DNA from: Lichenibacterium minor
GTDB lineage: Bacteria; Pseudomonadota; Alphaproteobacteria; Rhizobiales; Beijerinckiaceae
DNA length: 64,000 nt
Direction: 5' to 3'
Assembly (NCBI RefSeq): GCF_004137685.1
Contig: NZ_QYBB01000001.1
Span: 248,001-312,000 of the forward strand
The translations under genes were made by a program, and so were the position numbers. The first letter of the stretch is position 1, and each line of letters begins with the position of its first letter. Of the stretch, positions 1 to 7,919 are shown piece after piece. The notes under the pieces are model-generated. The model searched no databases, was not told the DNA's origin, and saw only the letters and a program-made list of their open reading frames with translations.

Positions 1-875
1 CCGTTGGACACCCGGCGGTGATCCTCGCGCCACGCCATCTCCTGGCTGTAGGCTTCGAGGTAGGGGCCGGCGATGTGGTGGTGGATGCCGATCTCGGAGC
101 GGCGGATGCGGGAGAAGAACGACTCCGCGCCGTTGGTGCAGGCCTCTGCGGTCGAATAGGCCTCTTGGTGGTTGATGCGCTTCGTCAGGAAGCGGTCGTG
201 CAGGCGATCCCAGGACGCCGCTTCGTCGGCATAGAGGGTCGAGCCGGCCGCCACCTTGGCGCCGATCGTTGACACGGCGGCGGCCTCGGAGCGGAACACG
301 AAAGGCAGCGTCTCGCCGCCCCGCTCGCGCATGACGACAACCACCTTGCGCTTGCCGGTCTGATGCTCGGCCTTGCGGCGGTCGACGCGGTTCGCCTTCT
401 CATTGGCGGGCTTCACGTAGCCGCCGAAATAGGCGCCATCCACCTCCACATCGCCTGCAAGGGTGCGCTCGTCACAGTCGGCCGTGATGGCCTCGCGGAT
501 CTTGTGGGCCAGGACGAAAGCCGTTTTGTATTGGCAATCCAGATCGCGGGAGAGCTGCAAGGCGCTATGGCCCTTGGCGCCGTTGGCGAAGATCGCGATG
601 GCGAGCAGGATGTCACGGATGGGCATCTTGCGGCTGGCGAAGATGGTGCCGGACGTGACGGAGAACTGGTGGGAGCACGCCTTGCACTTCCACAGCTTGC
701 GAGCGCGGTAGACGTAGGTGGCGGCGCAAGCGCAGCGGGGGCACACGGCCTCGCCCTTCGTCTCCGTCCAGCGGATCAGCCGGAAAGCGTCATGCGCTTC
801 CTCATCCGAAAGCCGGGCAACCCGAGCGAGGCTCAGGCTCCTTGCGGCTTTGGAGAGGAGGAAGTGCTGAGGCAC
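1..875 (-). CDS. IS1595-family (ISXO2-like) transposase, cut by window edge
   Basis: The minus-strand frame is open from a GTG at 875 to the window edge, so about 291 residues are visible and the C-terminus is missing; family members are about 310-330 residues. It starts MPQHFLLSKAARSLSLARV and carries the N-terminal zinc ribbon of the ISXO2 group (CPRC near residue 50, then CKAC about 20 residues later). The DDE-type core follows, with GDVEVDGAYFGG, a YADE motif and the late NGAESFFSRIRR motif. It should move the IS by cut-and-paste. No stop or frameshift is seen in the visible part. The family call is firm; activity cannot be judged from a partial gene. Confidence 0.93.
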   Translation of the reverse strand, partial: MPQHFLLSKAARSLSLARVARLSDEEAHDAFRLIRWTETKGEAVCPRCACAATYVYRARKLWKCKACSHQFSVTSGTIFASRKMPIRDILLAIAIFANGAKGHSALQLSRDLDCQYKTAFVLAHKIREAITADCDERTLAGDVEVDGAYFGGYVKPANEKANRVDRRKAEHQTGKRKVVVVMRERGGETLPFVFRSEAAAVSTIGAKVAAGSTLYADEAASWDRLHDRFLTKRINHQEAYSTAEACTNGAESFFSRIRRSEIGIHHHIAGPYLEAYSQEMAWREDHRRVSN

Positions 876-902
876 GGCGAGAGGTCCAACGTTTTCCGTT
901 GA
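1..902 (-). mobile_element. IS1595-like insertion sequence, partial
   Basis: The element contains the transposase read inward from about 875. Its far end lies outside the window. I could not fix the near end: no clear terminal inverted repeat can be confirmed without the other end. Short inverted motifs of the type tcaacg/cgttga sit at 883-955, between the transposase start and the next gene, and could belong to the IS end. It marks the left part of an accessory region. Confidence 0.5.
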
Positions 903-980
903 CCTCAGTGATAAGCATCGAAACCGTTGGCGTCAACTCAAAACGTTGACGTGGGCGGCGGATTTCCGTACCACGCTCAC

Positions 981-1247
981 ATGACGACGACGCCCCCGAT
1001 CCTGACACCGGAACAGAGCCGCGCTGCGCGTGGATGGTTGGATTGGGGCCAAGCGGAGCTTGCCGCCGCCGCGAACGTCTCCCTTTCGACGGTTCGGGAT
1101 TTCGAGAAGGGGCGACGGGTTCCGATCTCGAATAATCTAGGGGCAATGCGAGCTGCCCTTGAAGGGCAAGGGATCGCGTTCGTTGAAGGCGAAACGACAT
1201 TGGGCGTCACCGGACCGAAGCCCGGCGCTGGACGTGATTCGCCGTAG
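981..1247 (+). CDS. XRE-family helix-turn-helix regulator
   Basis: This 88-residue protein is a single helix-turn-helix domain of the Cro/C1 type. LTPEQSRAARGWLDWGQAEL is helices 1-2, followed by AAAANVSLSTVRDFEKGRRV, the usual turn and recognition helix. Small alphaproteobacterial regulators of this length usually act as DNA-binding repressors in mobile or phage-derived regions. I start it at ATG 981 rather than at the in-frame upstream start at 927, because the extra 18 residues are not part of the fold. It stands alone between the IS and a winged-helix-like gene. Its target is unknown. Confidence 0.85.
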   Translation: MTTTPPILTPEQSRAARGWLDWGQAELAAAANVSLSTVRDFEKGRRVPISNNLGAMRAALEGQGIAFVEGETTLGVTGPKPGAGRDSP

Positions 1248-1644
1248 CTGGTAGAAACAGAGGTGGACTAGGAGGGGGTCGGACCCTCGGCAGGACGGAT
1301 GGAAAGCCCCCGGCCAGCACCGGCTCTAGCCCTGGTACAAAAGCCGTGGCGGTCGCCCGTCACAGCTCATCTCGTGATGCATCCTTGGTGCTCACATCAA
1401 GGCCGCCACCTCTAGCCAGGTGAGCGGCCTTTCTCAATTAGCCCCTACCGCGTCCGTGAGCGTGATCGCGACATGAGCGGCTGTTGTCGTCATACCCAAC
1501 CTTTCCCGGCAACCTGCCGATGCCGCTTTCTGCCACATGACCAGACGCGAAGTCAACGCGAAAAACGATAAAAGAAGAACGTCATCTTGAGAGCGCGTCT
1601 TCGTTGTGCTAATTTGCGGTTATCGCCATCGGAGGGCGATTCCG
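1248..1644. other. Intergenic stretch with one terminator
   Basis: No convincing gene is visible here. It holds the hairpin terminator listed at 1399 and the leader of the gene at 1645. A tRNA was looked for and not found. The 1560-1600 part is AT-richer than its surroundings and is the likely promoter region for the gene at 1645. Confidence 0.5.
1399..1435 (+). terminator. Rho-independent terminator
   Basis: A stem of aaggccgc (1399-1406) pairs with gcggcctt (1424-1431), extended inward by cacct/aggtg with a single bulged base. A short T-rich tail follows. It probably ends transcription coming from the XRE gene. Confidence 0.65.
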
Positions 1645-2376
1645 ATGGCTCACATCCGTAGCCCAAATTACCCGTCCATCAGCCTTGCCGAAGCCCTTGA
1701 GCGAGTAAAGAAGGTTCACGATCGTGAGCGTCAGCACTCGACGGCACGTGATGTCGTTATGAAGTGGATGGGATATGGCAGCTCAAATGGAGCGTCACTC
1801 GGAGCCCTCTCCGCAGCTCGGAAATTCGGCTTATTGGAGCGGCTCGGGAAAGGTGAGGAATACAAGGTTTCCGATCGAGCTGTTGCGATTTTCCACCCCC
1901 ATACTCTTGCGGAAAAGGCAGAAGCCCTGGACGCAGCGGCCAGGGCACCCGCGCTTTTTGCCGAGTTGCTGGACCACTATAAGGGCAGCCTTCCCAGCGA
2001 CGAGAGCATTCGAGCGTACCTTATTCGCCGAGGATTTACGCAAGGGTCCCTCGGCGGCGTCGTGCAGTCTTTTCGTGAAACTATGGCGCTTGCTCAGAAC
2101 GCCACCGCCTCGTATCCTTCCAATGCGTCTTCTCGCCCTGAAACGGGTGAAGAGGAAGAGGAAGAAGAGGAGGAGAGTGTGCCAGCGATTGAGCAGGCGC
2201 CCGCGCAGCGCCGGCCTCCAAATCTGGATGGCCCTATGAAGGTGTCGTTCACGGGCGGCAGTGTCGAGGTATCTGCGATACTCACTGATGCCGAAGCCGT
2301 CGACAACCTCGTCAGAGCGTTAGAGGCGATGAAGGGCCTCTTGCCCAAGCCGAAGAACGACGAGGCCGCCCACTAA
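1645..2376 (+). CDS. Winged-helix-like protein of unknown function
   Basis: This is a 243-residue protein of a type common in alphaproteobacterial islands. Residues 1-150 look like a winged-helix-type fold: SISLAEALERVKKVHDRE, then a GASLGALSAARKFGLLERLG segment that resembles a recognition helix, then SDRAVAIFHP. A nine-residue glutamate run near residue 170 links this to a C-terminal segment (MKVSFTGGSVEVSAILTDAE) resembling a short beta-sheet domain ending in a helix. The start at ATG 1645 is preceded by ggaggg at a good distance; a frame start at 1606 is less likely. A terminator overlaps the stop codon. The function is not known; DNA binding is inferred from the fold only. Confidence 0.75.
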   Translation: MAHIRSPNYPSISLAEALERVKKVHDRERQHSTARDVVMKWMGYGSSNGASLGALSAARKFGLLERLGKGEEYKVSDRAVAIFHPHTLAEKAEALDAAARAPALFAELLDHYKGSLPSDESIRAYLIRRGFTQGSLGGVVQSFRETMALAQNATASYPSNASSRPETGEEEEEEEEESVPAIEQAPAQRRPPNLDGPMKVSFTGGSVEVSAILTDAEAVDNLVRALEAMKGLLPKPKNDEAAH

Positions 2377-2389
2377 GGCGGCCTTTCCG
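2363..2389 (+). terminator. Rho-independent terminator overlapping the stop codon
   Basis: aggccgcc (2363-2370) and ggcggcct (2377-2384) form a perfect 8-bp stem. The TAA stop of the upstream gene lies in the 6-nt loop, and a T-containing tail follows. Confidence 0.75.
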
Positions 2390-2523
2390 TTTCTATGCCG
2401 CCAGCAGCCCCACGCCCTTCCGTACGCCCCGTGCGGGCGGCATGACCTCACCCCATCATCCCGTCGGAGCAGAACCGACCCTTGATCCGTCAGGTTGCCG
2501 CAGGCCAGCGCTGGAGATCCGCC

Positions 2524-2787
2524 ATGCCCCGCTTCTTCTTCCACCGTACCGATGGTGATTTCGATCCCGACCGTGAGGGAACCGAGCTGCCTGATCTCAA
2601 TGCCGCCCGCCTTGAAGCGATCCGCTACGCCGCCGCGACGGTGAAGGACCACCCGATCGAGGTATGGTCAGGCACAACGTTCCGGATCGAGGTGAGCGAC
2701 GATACCGGGATGCTCCTGAGCACCGTCATCATCCTGGAAATTGAGGCGCCCGCGGCGCGCGGGTTGAGGGGGAAGCTAAGTCCCTGA
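2524..2787 (+). CDS. DUF6894 family small protein
   Basis: This 87-residue protein opens with MPRFFFHRTDGDFDPDREGT and continues ELPDLNAARLEAIRYAA. That is the signature of the DUF6894 family, very common in Rhizobiales, with no known function. The ATG at 2524 is chosen because family members begin with MPR-[FY]-[FY]-F-H; the in-frame start at 2482 is earlier and unsupported. Its whole 3' half lies opposite the C-terminal coding part of the methyltransferase gene (stop at 2625 on the other strand). That is an unusually long overlap and suggests a rearranged junction. Confidence 0.75.
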   Translation: MPRFFFHRTDGDFDPDREGTELPDLNAARLEAIRYAAATVKDHPIEVWSGTTFRIEVSDDTGMLLSTVIILEIEAPAARGLRGKLSP

Positions 2788-5354
2788 TTTTCCACGTTGG
2801 TGAGGCAGCTACATAAGACCGCACAATCGTCCGATCGTGCGGTCGCCATTGCGGCCGTAGCCCGTTCCGCGAGCTCGTCCGACATGTCGATGATGGGGAA
2901 CCGGATGCCCAGCAGATCGGTAAGGTTCACGGATGGCCTCTCAAAACCGAGGGGCCCGGCACCGAAGAGTAGCTGGAAACCCGGGACCGCCGAATTGAGG
3001 AGCGCGCACACCACGACCGCCCAGCGTCGGTCGCGACCCGCGAACGAGAAGCCGTAGAAGCCATGGGAGAATGCGAGATCCCCCGTGTGCAAGGCTGCGG
3101 AGGTGCGCCCCTTCTGGAGCGCCTTGGCGTGCGCGGACTTCGGGAAGACCACGAGTGGGCCCTGGTACAAGCGGGGCCGACGCTCCCTATGGAGCGCATG
3201 GATCCCGCGTTCTGGAAGGGAATCCATCTTGCAGCCGTCCAAGGTGATGGCGGAGTAGTCCTTCGGCATGAGCGCCGGGAGGCTACCCATCCAATCCCCG
3301 AGCAGCTTGGGCGGTACCTCTCCCTTGCTCTTCATTTGAAAGCCCTGGCCGTAACTCGTGGTATGTGGGCCGACGACTTGGCCGAAAGTCGGGAATTGGG
3401 TTGTCAGTCGCTCGATAAGGCGCGCGTCCCGCGGCGTGCCCAGCATCGACGCCTTCATCAGCGATGGGTTTCCGATGACCGAGACCTTGGGAATCGTCCT
3501 CATCTCCGCGGAGGAGATCGTGATGGCCCCGCTCCGCGCGAAATCCGGGTCCCAGGCCAACGAACCGACGAGGATCGTCCCGCCCGTCGGCAGGGCCGGG
3601 CAGTTGCCACAAACGAGCAGGCCGGGCGCCTGGGCCTTGGAGAACAGTCCCGCATGCCGGAATGACGACAGGTCCAGTAAGGCAAGGCGGTTGATCCGTC
3701 GTAACACGCCGTCACGGAAGCGTGTGGCGTTTGCCGCGCTGGACAGGAACGCCGTCGTCTTCAGGTACATGGCAATGCGACCACGACCCTCGGACAGACC
3801 GACGGCTGCGGCGAAGAAGCGCTGGTCGGGTGCCCGGCTCGCGAACTCCTCCGTCGTCGGGCCGTCGCGTCCCTCCTCGACCGCCCCCATGCGGTTCTCC
3901 AACCCGACATTCCCGCGTTCGTCCCACTCGTCCTCGTCCGTGTGAGGCTCGTCATCCCGTGTCCCCAAGGCGCCATGCGTCCAGGGTGGATTGCCGACAA
4001 TGACGTGCGGGTGCAGGCTCCTCGCGAGATCCAGCCCGGGCGCGGAAAGGAAGTCGCATTCGAAAAGGGTGCGGCCGATGAGTCGATCGAACCTCGTGCC
4101 TTCACCGGGCTCCGCCTCGGTCTCGAGTTCCAGCGCCGCCAGATATAGGCTGAACGCGGCTATCCGGAGCGCGGCCGAGTTGACGTCGATGCCGTAGACC
4201 TGCCCATAAAGTATTTGTCGGACGATTCTCCGCGGACGGATGCCGTCGCGGCACCTCGTCCAGACCAACCGACGGAGCGCCTCCACGAGGAAAAGGCCCG
4301 AGCCACACGTCGGATCGAGGACGCGCGACTTGGTCGGGAGTCTCTCGAAGACGGGGTCGAGGGCCATGTGGACTAACTCCACCGGCGTGTAGTGCAGTCC
4401 CAGACGCTTGGCGGAGTCGCCGACGGCACGGCGGGCGAACGTTTCGTACACCGAGCTGATTAGATCGATCGGGACCGTGTCGAACCGGAAGCGGAACAGG
4501 CGCAACTGTCCCTTGTCGCGCTCCGAGATGCCTGTCCCCTGCACGAAGTCACGGAGTAGGCCGACCTGGGCGTCGTCGATCCGATCGCCGGTTCCAGGGG
4601 GGAACACGTCGCCGTTAAAGGTGGCGGTCAACCAATCGAACAGTTGCAGCGCCGAGGCTTGGTCCGTGAACGCGTCCACCAGATCGGCTGTGATGCCGAC
4701 GGGGAGCATGGGCTGTGCGATGCCGCGGTCGAAGAGGTAGCTCGCGAAGAGGGTGCACGTGACCAGTTCCTGGCAGCGCGCCCGTTCGACGGCGGCGACC
4801 GCACGGCCGGCTCCGTCCGCGTCGGATGGGAGGAGCGCCTGCTCGAGCGCGCGGATCTCGTCCAAGAGGACGCGGTCGACCTTGCGGGATCGGTCGATGC
4901 CCCTCGCCAGTCCGGACGCCCAGAACGCTCCCGTGTCGAGCGAGAACCGGCCGCAGAACGCTTCGAGCTCAGCCATCTGCTCATCGACGTCCAGAAGGAA
5001 GCGGCGGAGCGGGCCCCGCACCCCACCGTCGCCGACGCCGCTGAATGCGTCGTACACGCGGACATCCACCGGGGTCACGATCCAGAGCAGGGGCGCCAAA
5101 CCGAGATTCCAGGCCCTCTCATGCCAAGCGTCGAACTCGACCTCCGCGTCGACGACCCCCGAGCCCTTGACGATCAGCTTGGGCCCGTCGCCTGAGGAGT
5201 ACACCGCGTCGGCCGCAAGCCCCGAACGCCGCGCGAACGCAGGTTCAAATGAGGGACCGCCCTCGCCGACGTCGCGGAAAAGCCCCTCGACATCGCCTCC
5301 ACCCGGCACGACGAAGCCGGTGCGGACGAGCGCGCGCTCGACCGCGTTGCTCAC
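2625..5354 (-). CDS. N6-adenine DNA methyltransferase (type II/IIG-like), C-terminus abnormal
   Basis: This 909-residue protein begins at GTG 5354. The region up to about residue 290 contains a possible nuclease-like segment (residues 45-105, PKLIVKG near 58-64), but a full PD-(D/E)XK set is not clear. The methyltransferase core is clear: GLHYTP at 319-324, SAM-binding DPTCGSG at 347-353 and the N6-adenine motif NPPW at 455-458. Residues about 650-840 look like a target-recognition region (LSFxHGFYGF-type segment, LLNS, then FPIIDMSDEL). Residues from about 856 to the end are encoded opposite the DUF6894 gene and do not resemble family C-termini, so the native end was probably lost. It may modify host DNA for a restriction system; no partner restriction subunit is adjacent. 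Confidence 0.82.
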   Translation of the reverse strand: MSNAVERALVRTGFVVPGGGDVEGLFRDVGEGGPSFEPAFARRSGLAADAVYSSGDGPKLIVKGSGVVDAEVEFDAWHERAWNLGLAPLLWIVTPVDVRVYDAFSGVGDGGVRGPLRRFLLDVDEQMAELEAFCGRFSLDTGAFWASGLARGIDRSRKVDRVLLDEIRALEQALLPSDADGAGRAVAAVERARCQELVTCTLFASYLFDRGIAQPMLPVGITADLVDAFTDQASALQLFDWLTATFNGDVFPPGTGDRIDDAQVGLLRDFVQGTGISERDKGQLRLFRFRFDTVPIDLISSVYETFARRAVGDSAKRLGLHYTPVELVHMALDPVFERLPTKSRVLDPTCGSGLFLVEALRRLVWTRCRDGIRPRRIVRQILYGQVYGIDVNSAALRIAAFSLYLAALELETEAEPGEGTRFDRLIGRTLFECDFLSAPGLDLARSLHPHVIVGNPPWTHGALGTRDDEPHTDEDEWDERGNVGLENRMGAVEEGRDGPTTEEFASRAPDQRFFAAAVGLSEGRGRIAMYLKTTAFLSSAANATRFRDGVLRRINRLALLDLSSFRHAGLFSKAQAPGLLVCGNCPALPTGGTILVGSLAWDPDFARSGAITISSAEMRTIPKVSVIGNPSLMKASMLGTPRDARLIERLTTQFPTFGQVVGPHTTSYGQGFQMKSKGEVPPKLLGDWMGSLPALMPKDYSAITLDGCKMDSLPERGIHALHRERRPRLYQGPLVVFPKSAHAKALQKGRTSAALHTGDLAFSHGFYGFSFAGRDRRWAVVVCALLNSAVPGFQLLFGAGPLGFERPSVNLTDLLGIRFPIIDMSDELAERATAAMATARSDDCAVLCSCLTNVENQGLSFPLNPRAAGASISRMMTVLRSIPVSSLTSIRNVVPDHTSIGWSFTVAAA

Positions 5355-5847
5355 GGGCCACCCCGACGCGATCCGGGAACCACGCGTCTTATGACCCTTT
5401 GGGCCGAACGAGGAGAGGGGACCGCGTCGATAGGGCCGCCAACGACGGGGCGTTCACGGCCTTGCGTCTCCATCACCGATCACTCCTCGACCCTTGCCGT
5501 CCCAACTATACCACGACGCATGGGCGGGACCGATCCACCGGCCTACGGAGACGTTTGGATGTCCACATGATGCGAGTGGCCCCGGTCGTCACGGCCGACC
5601 GCATCGTCGGGGAGGTAGCGAGGGCTGACCGCACCATTCCGTCACGAGCTCTTCGCCCTCCGTCCGGTGCACGTCGACGTCGGGTCAGCTCGATGCGCGG
5701 GGGCACGCCGCTCAATAGTTGAAAGACGCGCGACCCCGGCCGCCATGCCGATCCGAACGCGCCCAGAAACGAACATGGGACCGCCTACTTTTCGTCAATA
5801 CCTGAACTGAGACTGAAGTTTGTTCGTCGATCGGAGGAGACGAGACG
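5355..5847. other. Intergenic region between divergent genes
   Basis: There are 493 bases without a supported gene, between the divergently read methyltransferase and the unknown gene at 5848. Frames in this stretch give arginine/proline-rich sequence typical of GC-rich noncoding DNA. It should hold both promoters; a strong Shine-Dalgarno sequence (ggaggag) lies just before 5848. Confidence 0.5.
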
Positions 5848-6459
5848 ATGTACATCGATAGCACGTGTCCGCCGCTCGGAGCGCAGTCCGGCTCGGCTGG
5901 GGAGCCTCCACCTAGTTTGAAGCCCGAAGCCTACCAGGTAGCGTCTCGCTCGCCCAGCGTCGTCGTGGCCTCGACCGAGGAGGAACTCGAGGAGGCTTTG
6001 CAGGGAGTTAAGAAAGGCAGCGTCGACGCGATCCGTTGCAAGGGCATCGTCGTGCCCGGAGTAAAGGAAACCTTCGACTACCTGCTCGAACACGGGAACG
6101 GGATCTTCCTCGACGCGCTCGTGGGCTTGCCTGCGGCCGTGCAGACCGTGTTCACGGACTATTTCGAGCGAAGCGAAGAGCTGTCGAAAATCCTTCACGG
6201 CCGTGACTTCCACAAGTTGCTCGAGTTCATCAGGAGCTTCAAGTTCAAGCACCCGGTCATGTCGGCGTTCTCGGCGGTTGGCTTGGCTTACGCCATTTAC
6301 AGGGGATGGAACTCGAGGAAGAGACGGCGAGAAGTGATCGAGGGCAAACCGTTCGGGCCCGCCTGCGACGACTTGTTCCGGCATGGCTACCGGGTCCACG
6401 ACAACAACGGCGATGAGTTCACGTTGCGGAATGATGTCGTCCCTCGCCAAGCAGTTTGA
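5848..6459 (+). CDS. Unknown protein with one possible membrane helix
   Basis: This 203-residue protein follows a strong ggaggag ribosome site. I do not recognise a family. Residues 35-75 (VVVASTEEELEEALQGVKKG then IRCKGIVVPG) look like a small alpha/beta segment. Residues 85-125 are helical and charged. A hydrophobic stretch near residues 143-160 (HPVMSAFSAVGLAYAIYRGW) could cross a membrane or form a buried helix, followed by a basic RKRRRE patch as in positive-inside anchors. The codon choice resembles real coding sequence. It lies between a DNA methyltransferase and an Mrr nuclease, so a defence or mobility role is possible but unproven. Confidence 0.6.
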   Translation: MYIDSTCPPLGAQSGSAGEPPPSLKPEAYQVASRSPSVVVASTEEELEEALQGVKKGSVDAIRCKGIVVPGVKETFDYLLEHGNGIFLDALVGLPAAVQTVFTDYFERSEELSKILHGRDFHKLLEFIRSFKFKHPVMSAFSAVGLAYAIYRGWNSRKRRREVIEGKPFGPACDDLFRHGYRVHDNNGDEFTLRNDVVPRQAV

Positions 6460-6525
6460 GCGGTGAGCGGACGGGTAGTCCCGGGCCCTCAGCTGCCCAA
6501 TGTCATCGATGGCCCGTGACTAAGC

Positions 6526-6891
6526 ATGAACGCCCAGCCACGCTTCGTGGATGCCCACCTCGGTAGACCGCCCTTTCGTCCAGAAGCTGACCCCGACGGC
6601 GCTACCCCGGACGCCGCAGCAGACATCCCTTGCGTGCCCGATCTCGCTATGCCTTCGATGGCGCTCAGCTCTCCGCCGTTGAACGACCTTCTCACACCCG
6701 ACCAGCGCACAGCGTTCGTCGCGAACGGGCGTTGGACCACGGCCGGCGCCGACATCGACCCATCGCCCGTCGTGAAGCTGTTCAAGCCCGACACCGATGC
6801 GACGTGGCTTTTGACCGAGTTAGAGGCCGGCGAGCCAGACCGGGCTTTCGGGCTATGTGATTTGGGCCTGAGGTTTCCCGAACTCGGATAG
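6526..6891 (+). pseudogene. Truncated DUF2958 protein
   Basis: From about residue 55 the frame matches the DUF2958 family: LLTPDQRTAFVANGR, PVVKLFKPDTDATWLLTEL, then AFGLCDLGLRFPELG. DUF2958 proteins continue for roughly another 30-50 residues after this point, but here a TAG follows ELG directly and the downstream bases do not encode the missing part. The first ~44 residues are not typical; the original start may be the ATG at 6658. These proteins are plasmid- and island-associated and their function is unknown. I read this as a gene fragment left by a rearrangement. Confidence 0.6.
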
Positions 6892-7047
6892 GTCGATCAG
6901 GTCGGTCCAGTCGACCGTGTTGGTCCGCGGCTGCGGCCGTCCGTCGGCGCTTACGATCTGCACCTCCTTCTCGGCGCGGAGGTCGACTAGCACCTTAGAG
7001 ATGATCCCGGTAGTCGCCGGCCCGTCGTTGCATAAACCATCCGTCAG
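6853..7047 (-). pseudogene. Possible gene remnant downstream of the Mrr gene
   Basis: A 64-codon minus-strand frame begins at the last base of the Mrr Phe codon and ends at a TAG. It reads like real protein: DGPATTGIISKVLVDLRAEK, then QIVSADGRPQPRTNTVDW, then TDLIDLSEFGK. No start codon of its own is evident. It is in a different frame from the Mrr gene, and its end lies opposite the DUF2958 fragment. It may be the 3' remnant of a lost gene or a frameshifted tail. No family is recognised. Confidence 0.3.
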
Positions 7048-7919
7048 AAGCTCGCCAGGGCCGCTTCGTCGATGGTGACCTCCTCGACCATCCGGACCTT
7101 GACCCCGATCCCGTGCGCCTTGAGGAGGTCGCAGAGCGCGTCACCGTCGACGAGATCGATGGCCGGCGCCCCATCGCGGGTGGCTTCACGCCGCGCATCA
7201 GCCGTGAACGCCCCGGTGGTCAGGATCAGCCCCTTGTCGGCGCGCCCAACCATCGCTCCACGGAAGTCCCGAACTGTCGAAGCCCCCACAGAGCCCTTCC
7301 ACCGCTTGCACTGGAAGATGACCTGGAAGGAGAGTAAATTCATTCGGAGCACGCCGGTGCCGTCGATGCCGCCATCTCCTGTCTTGCCGGTGACCTCGAC
7401 GCGCGTGAAGCCCGCCTCGCGGAGGAGGCGCTGACAAAGGCGTTCGAAGGCAGCGGGATGTATGTCGCCCAGCGCCATGAGGAGGCATTCTCGCCATCCT
7501 ACCGTTTCGTGGTTCGAGGGCGAGGACTCATCGGGCCCCGGAGGTGCGTCCTCAACGAGAGAGGCGCCCTTCCGGAGCGCGTAACTTGCCTGACGCACTC
7601 GCTTCACAAGCCCGGGCTCGTCACCGCCCGCGAGCGCTGTCCGTCCCTCGCCGGTGAGGGCCCAGACCCCGCGCCCGCTGTTCTCGACGAGGCCAGCGTT
7701 TTTCAACCAGCTCCGCGCCCAAGCGCACCGGTAGTCAACTTTCGGGAGCGGGCCGTCCTTGTGGACGTAAGCCCGCACCTCGGCCGGCAGGGCGAGCACC
7801 TCCGCAACGCGGTCATTGATTTCATCATTCGAGGCGGAGCCGCCCAGCCCATCAAGGGCCCTGAGAACGGGGACGAAGAGGTCAGGGACGCGCGGTACCT
7901 GACCGACATCGACCGGCAT
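7044..7919 (-). CDS. mrr: Mrr-type restriction endonuclease
   Basis: This 291-residue protein has the two-part Mrr layout. The N-terminal winged-helix domain (about 10-110) recognises DNA: LFVPVLRALDGLGGSASNDE ... WARSWLKNAGLVENSGRGVW. The C-terminal Mrr_cat nuclease domain (about 150-275) carries the PD-(D/E)XK-like set: FERLCQRLL with Glu159, GDGGIDG with Asp186, and QCKRW with Gln203/Lys205. Mrr enzymes cut methylated DNA or foreign DNA in the cytoplasm. All catalytic positions appear intact and the length is normal. It sits on the island with a DNA methyltransferase about 1.7 kb away; whether they form a pair is not shown by the sequence. Confidence 0.92.
   Translation of the reverse strand: MPVDVGQVPRVPDLFVPVLRALDGLGGSASNDEINDRVAEVLALPAEVRAYVHKDGPLPKVDYRCAWARSWLKNAGLVENSGRGVWALTGEGRTALAGGDEPGLVKRVRQASYALRKGASLVEDAPPGPDESSPSNHETVGWRECLLMALGDIHPAAFERLCQRLLREAGFTRVEVTGKTGDGGIDGTGVLRMNLLSFQVIFQCKRWKGSVGASTVRDFRGAMVGRADKGLILTTGAFTADARREATRDGAPAIDLVDGDALCDLLKAHGIGVKVRMVEEVTIDEAALASF

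Noticed and set aside
1248..1644. Possible tRNA or other structured RNA before the gene at 1645
   Set aside because: The only clear structure is a terminator; no tRNA arms or T-loop sequence are present.
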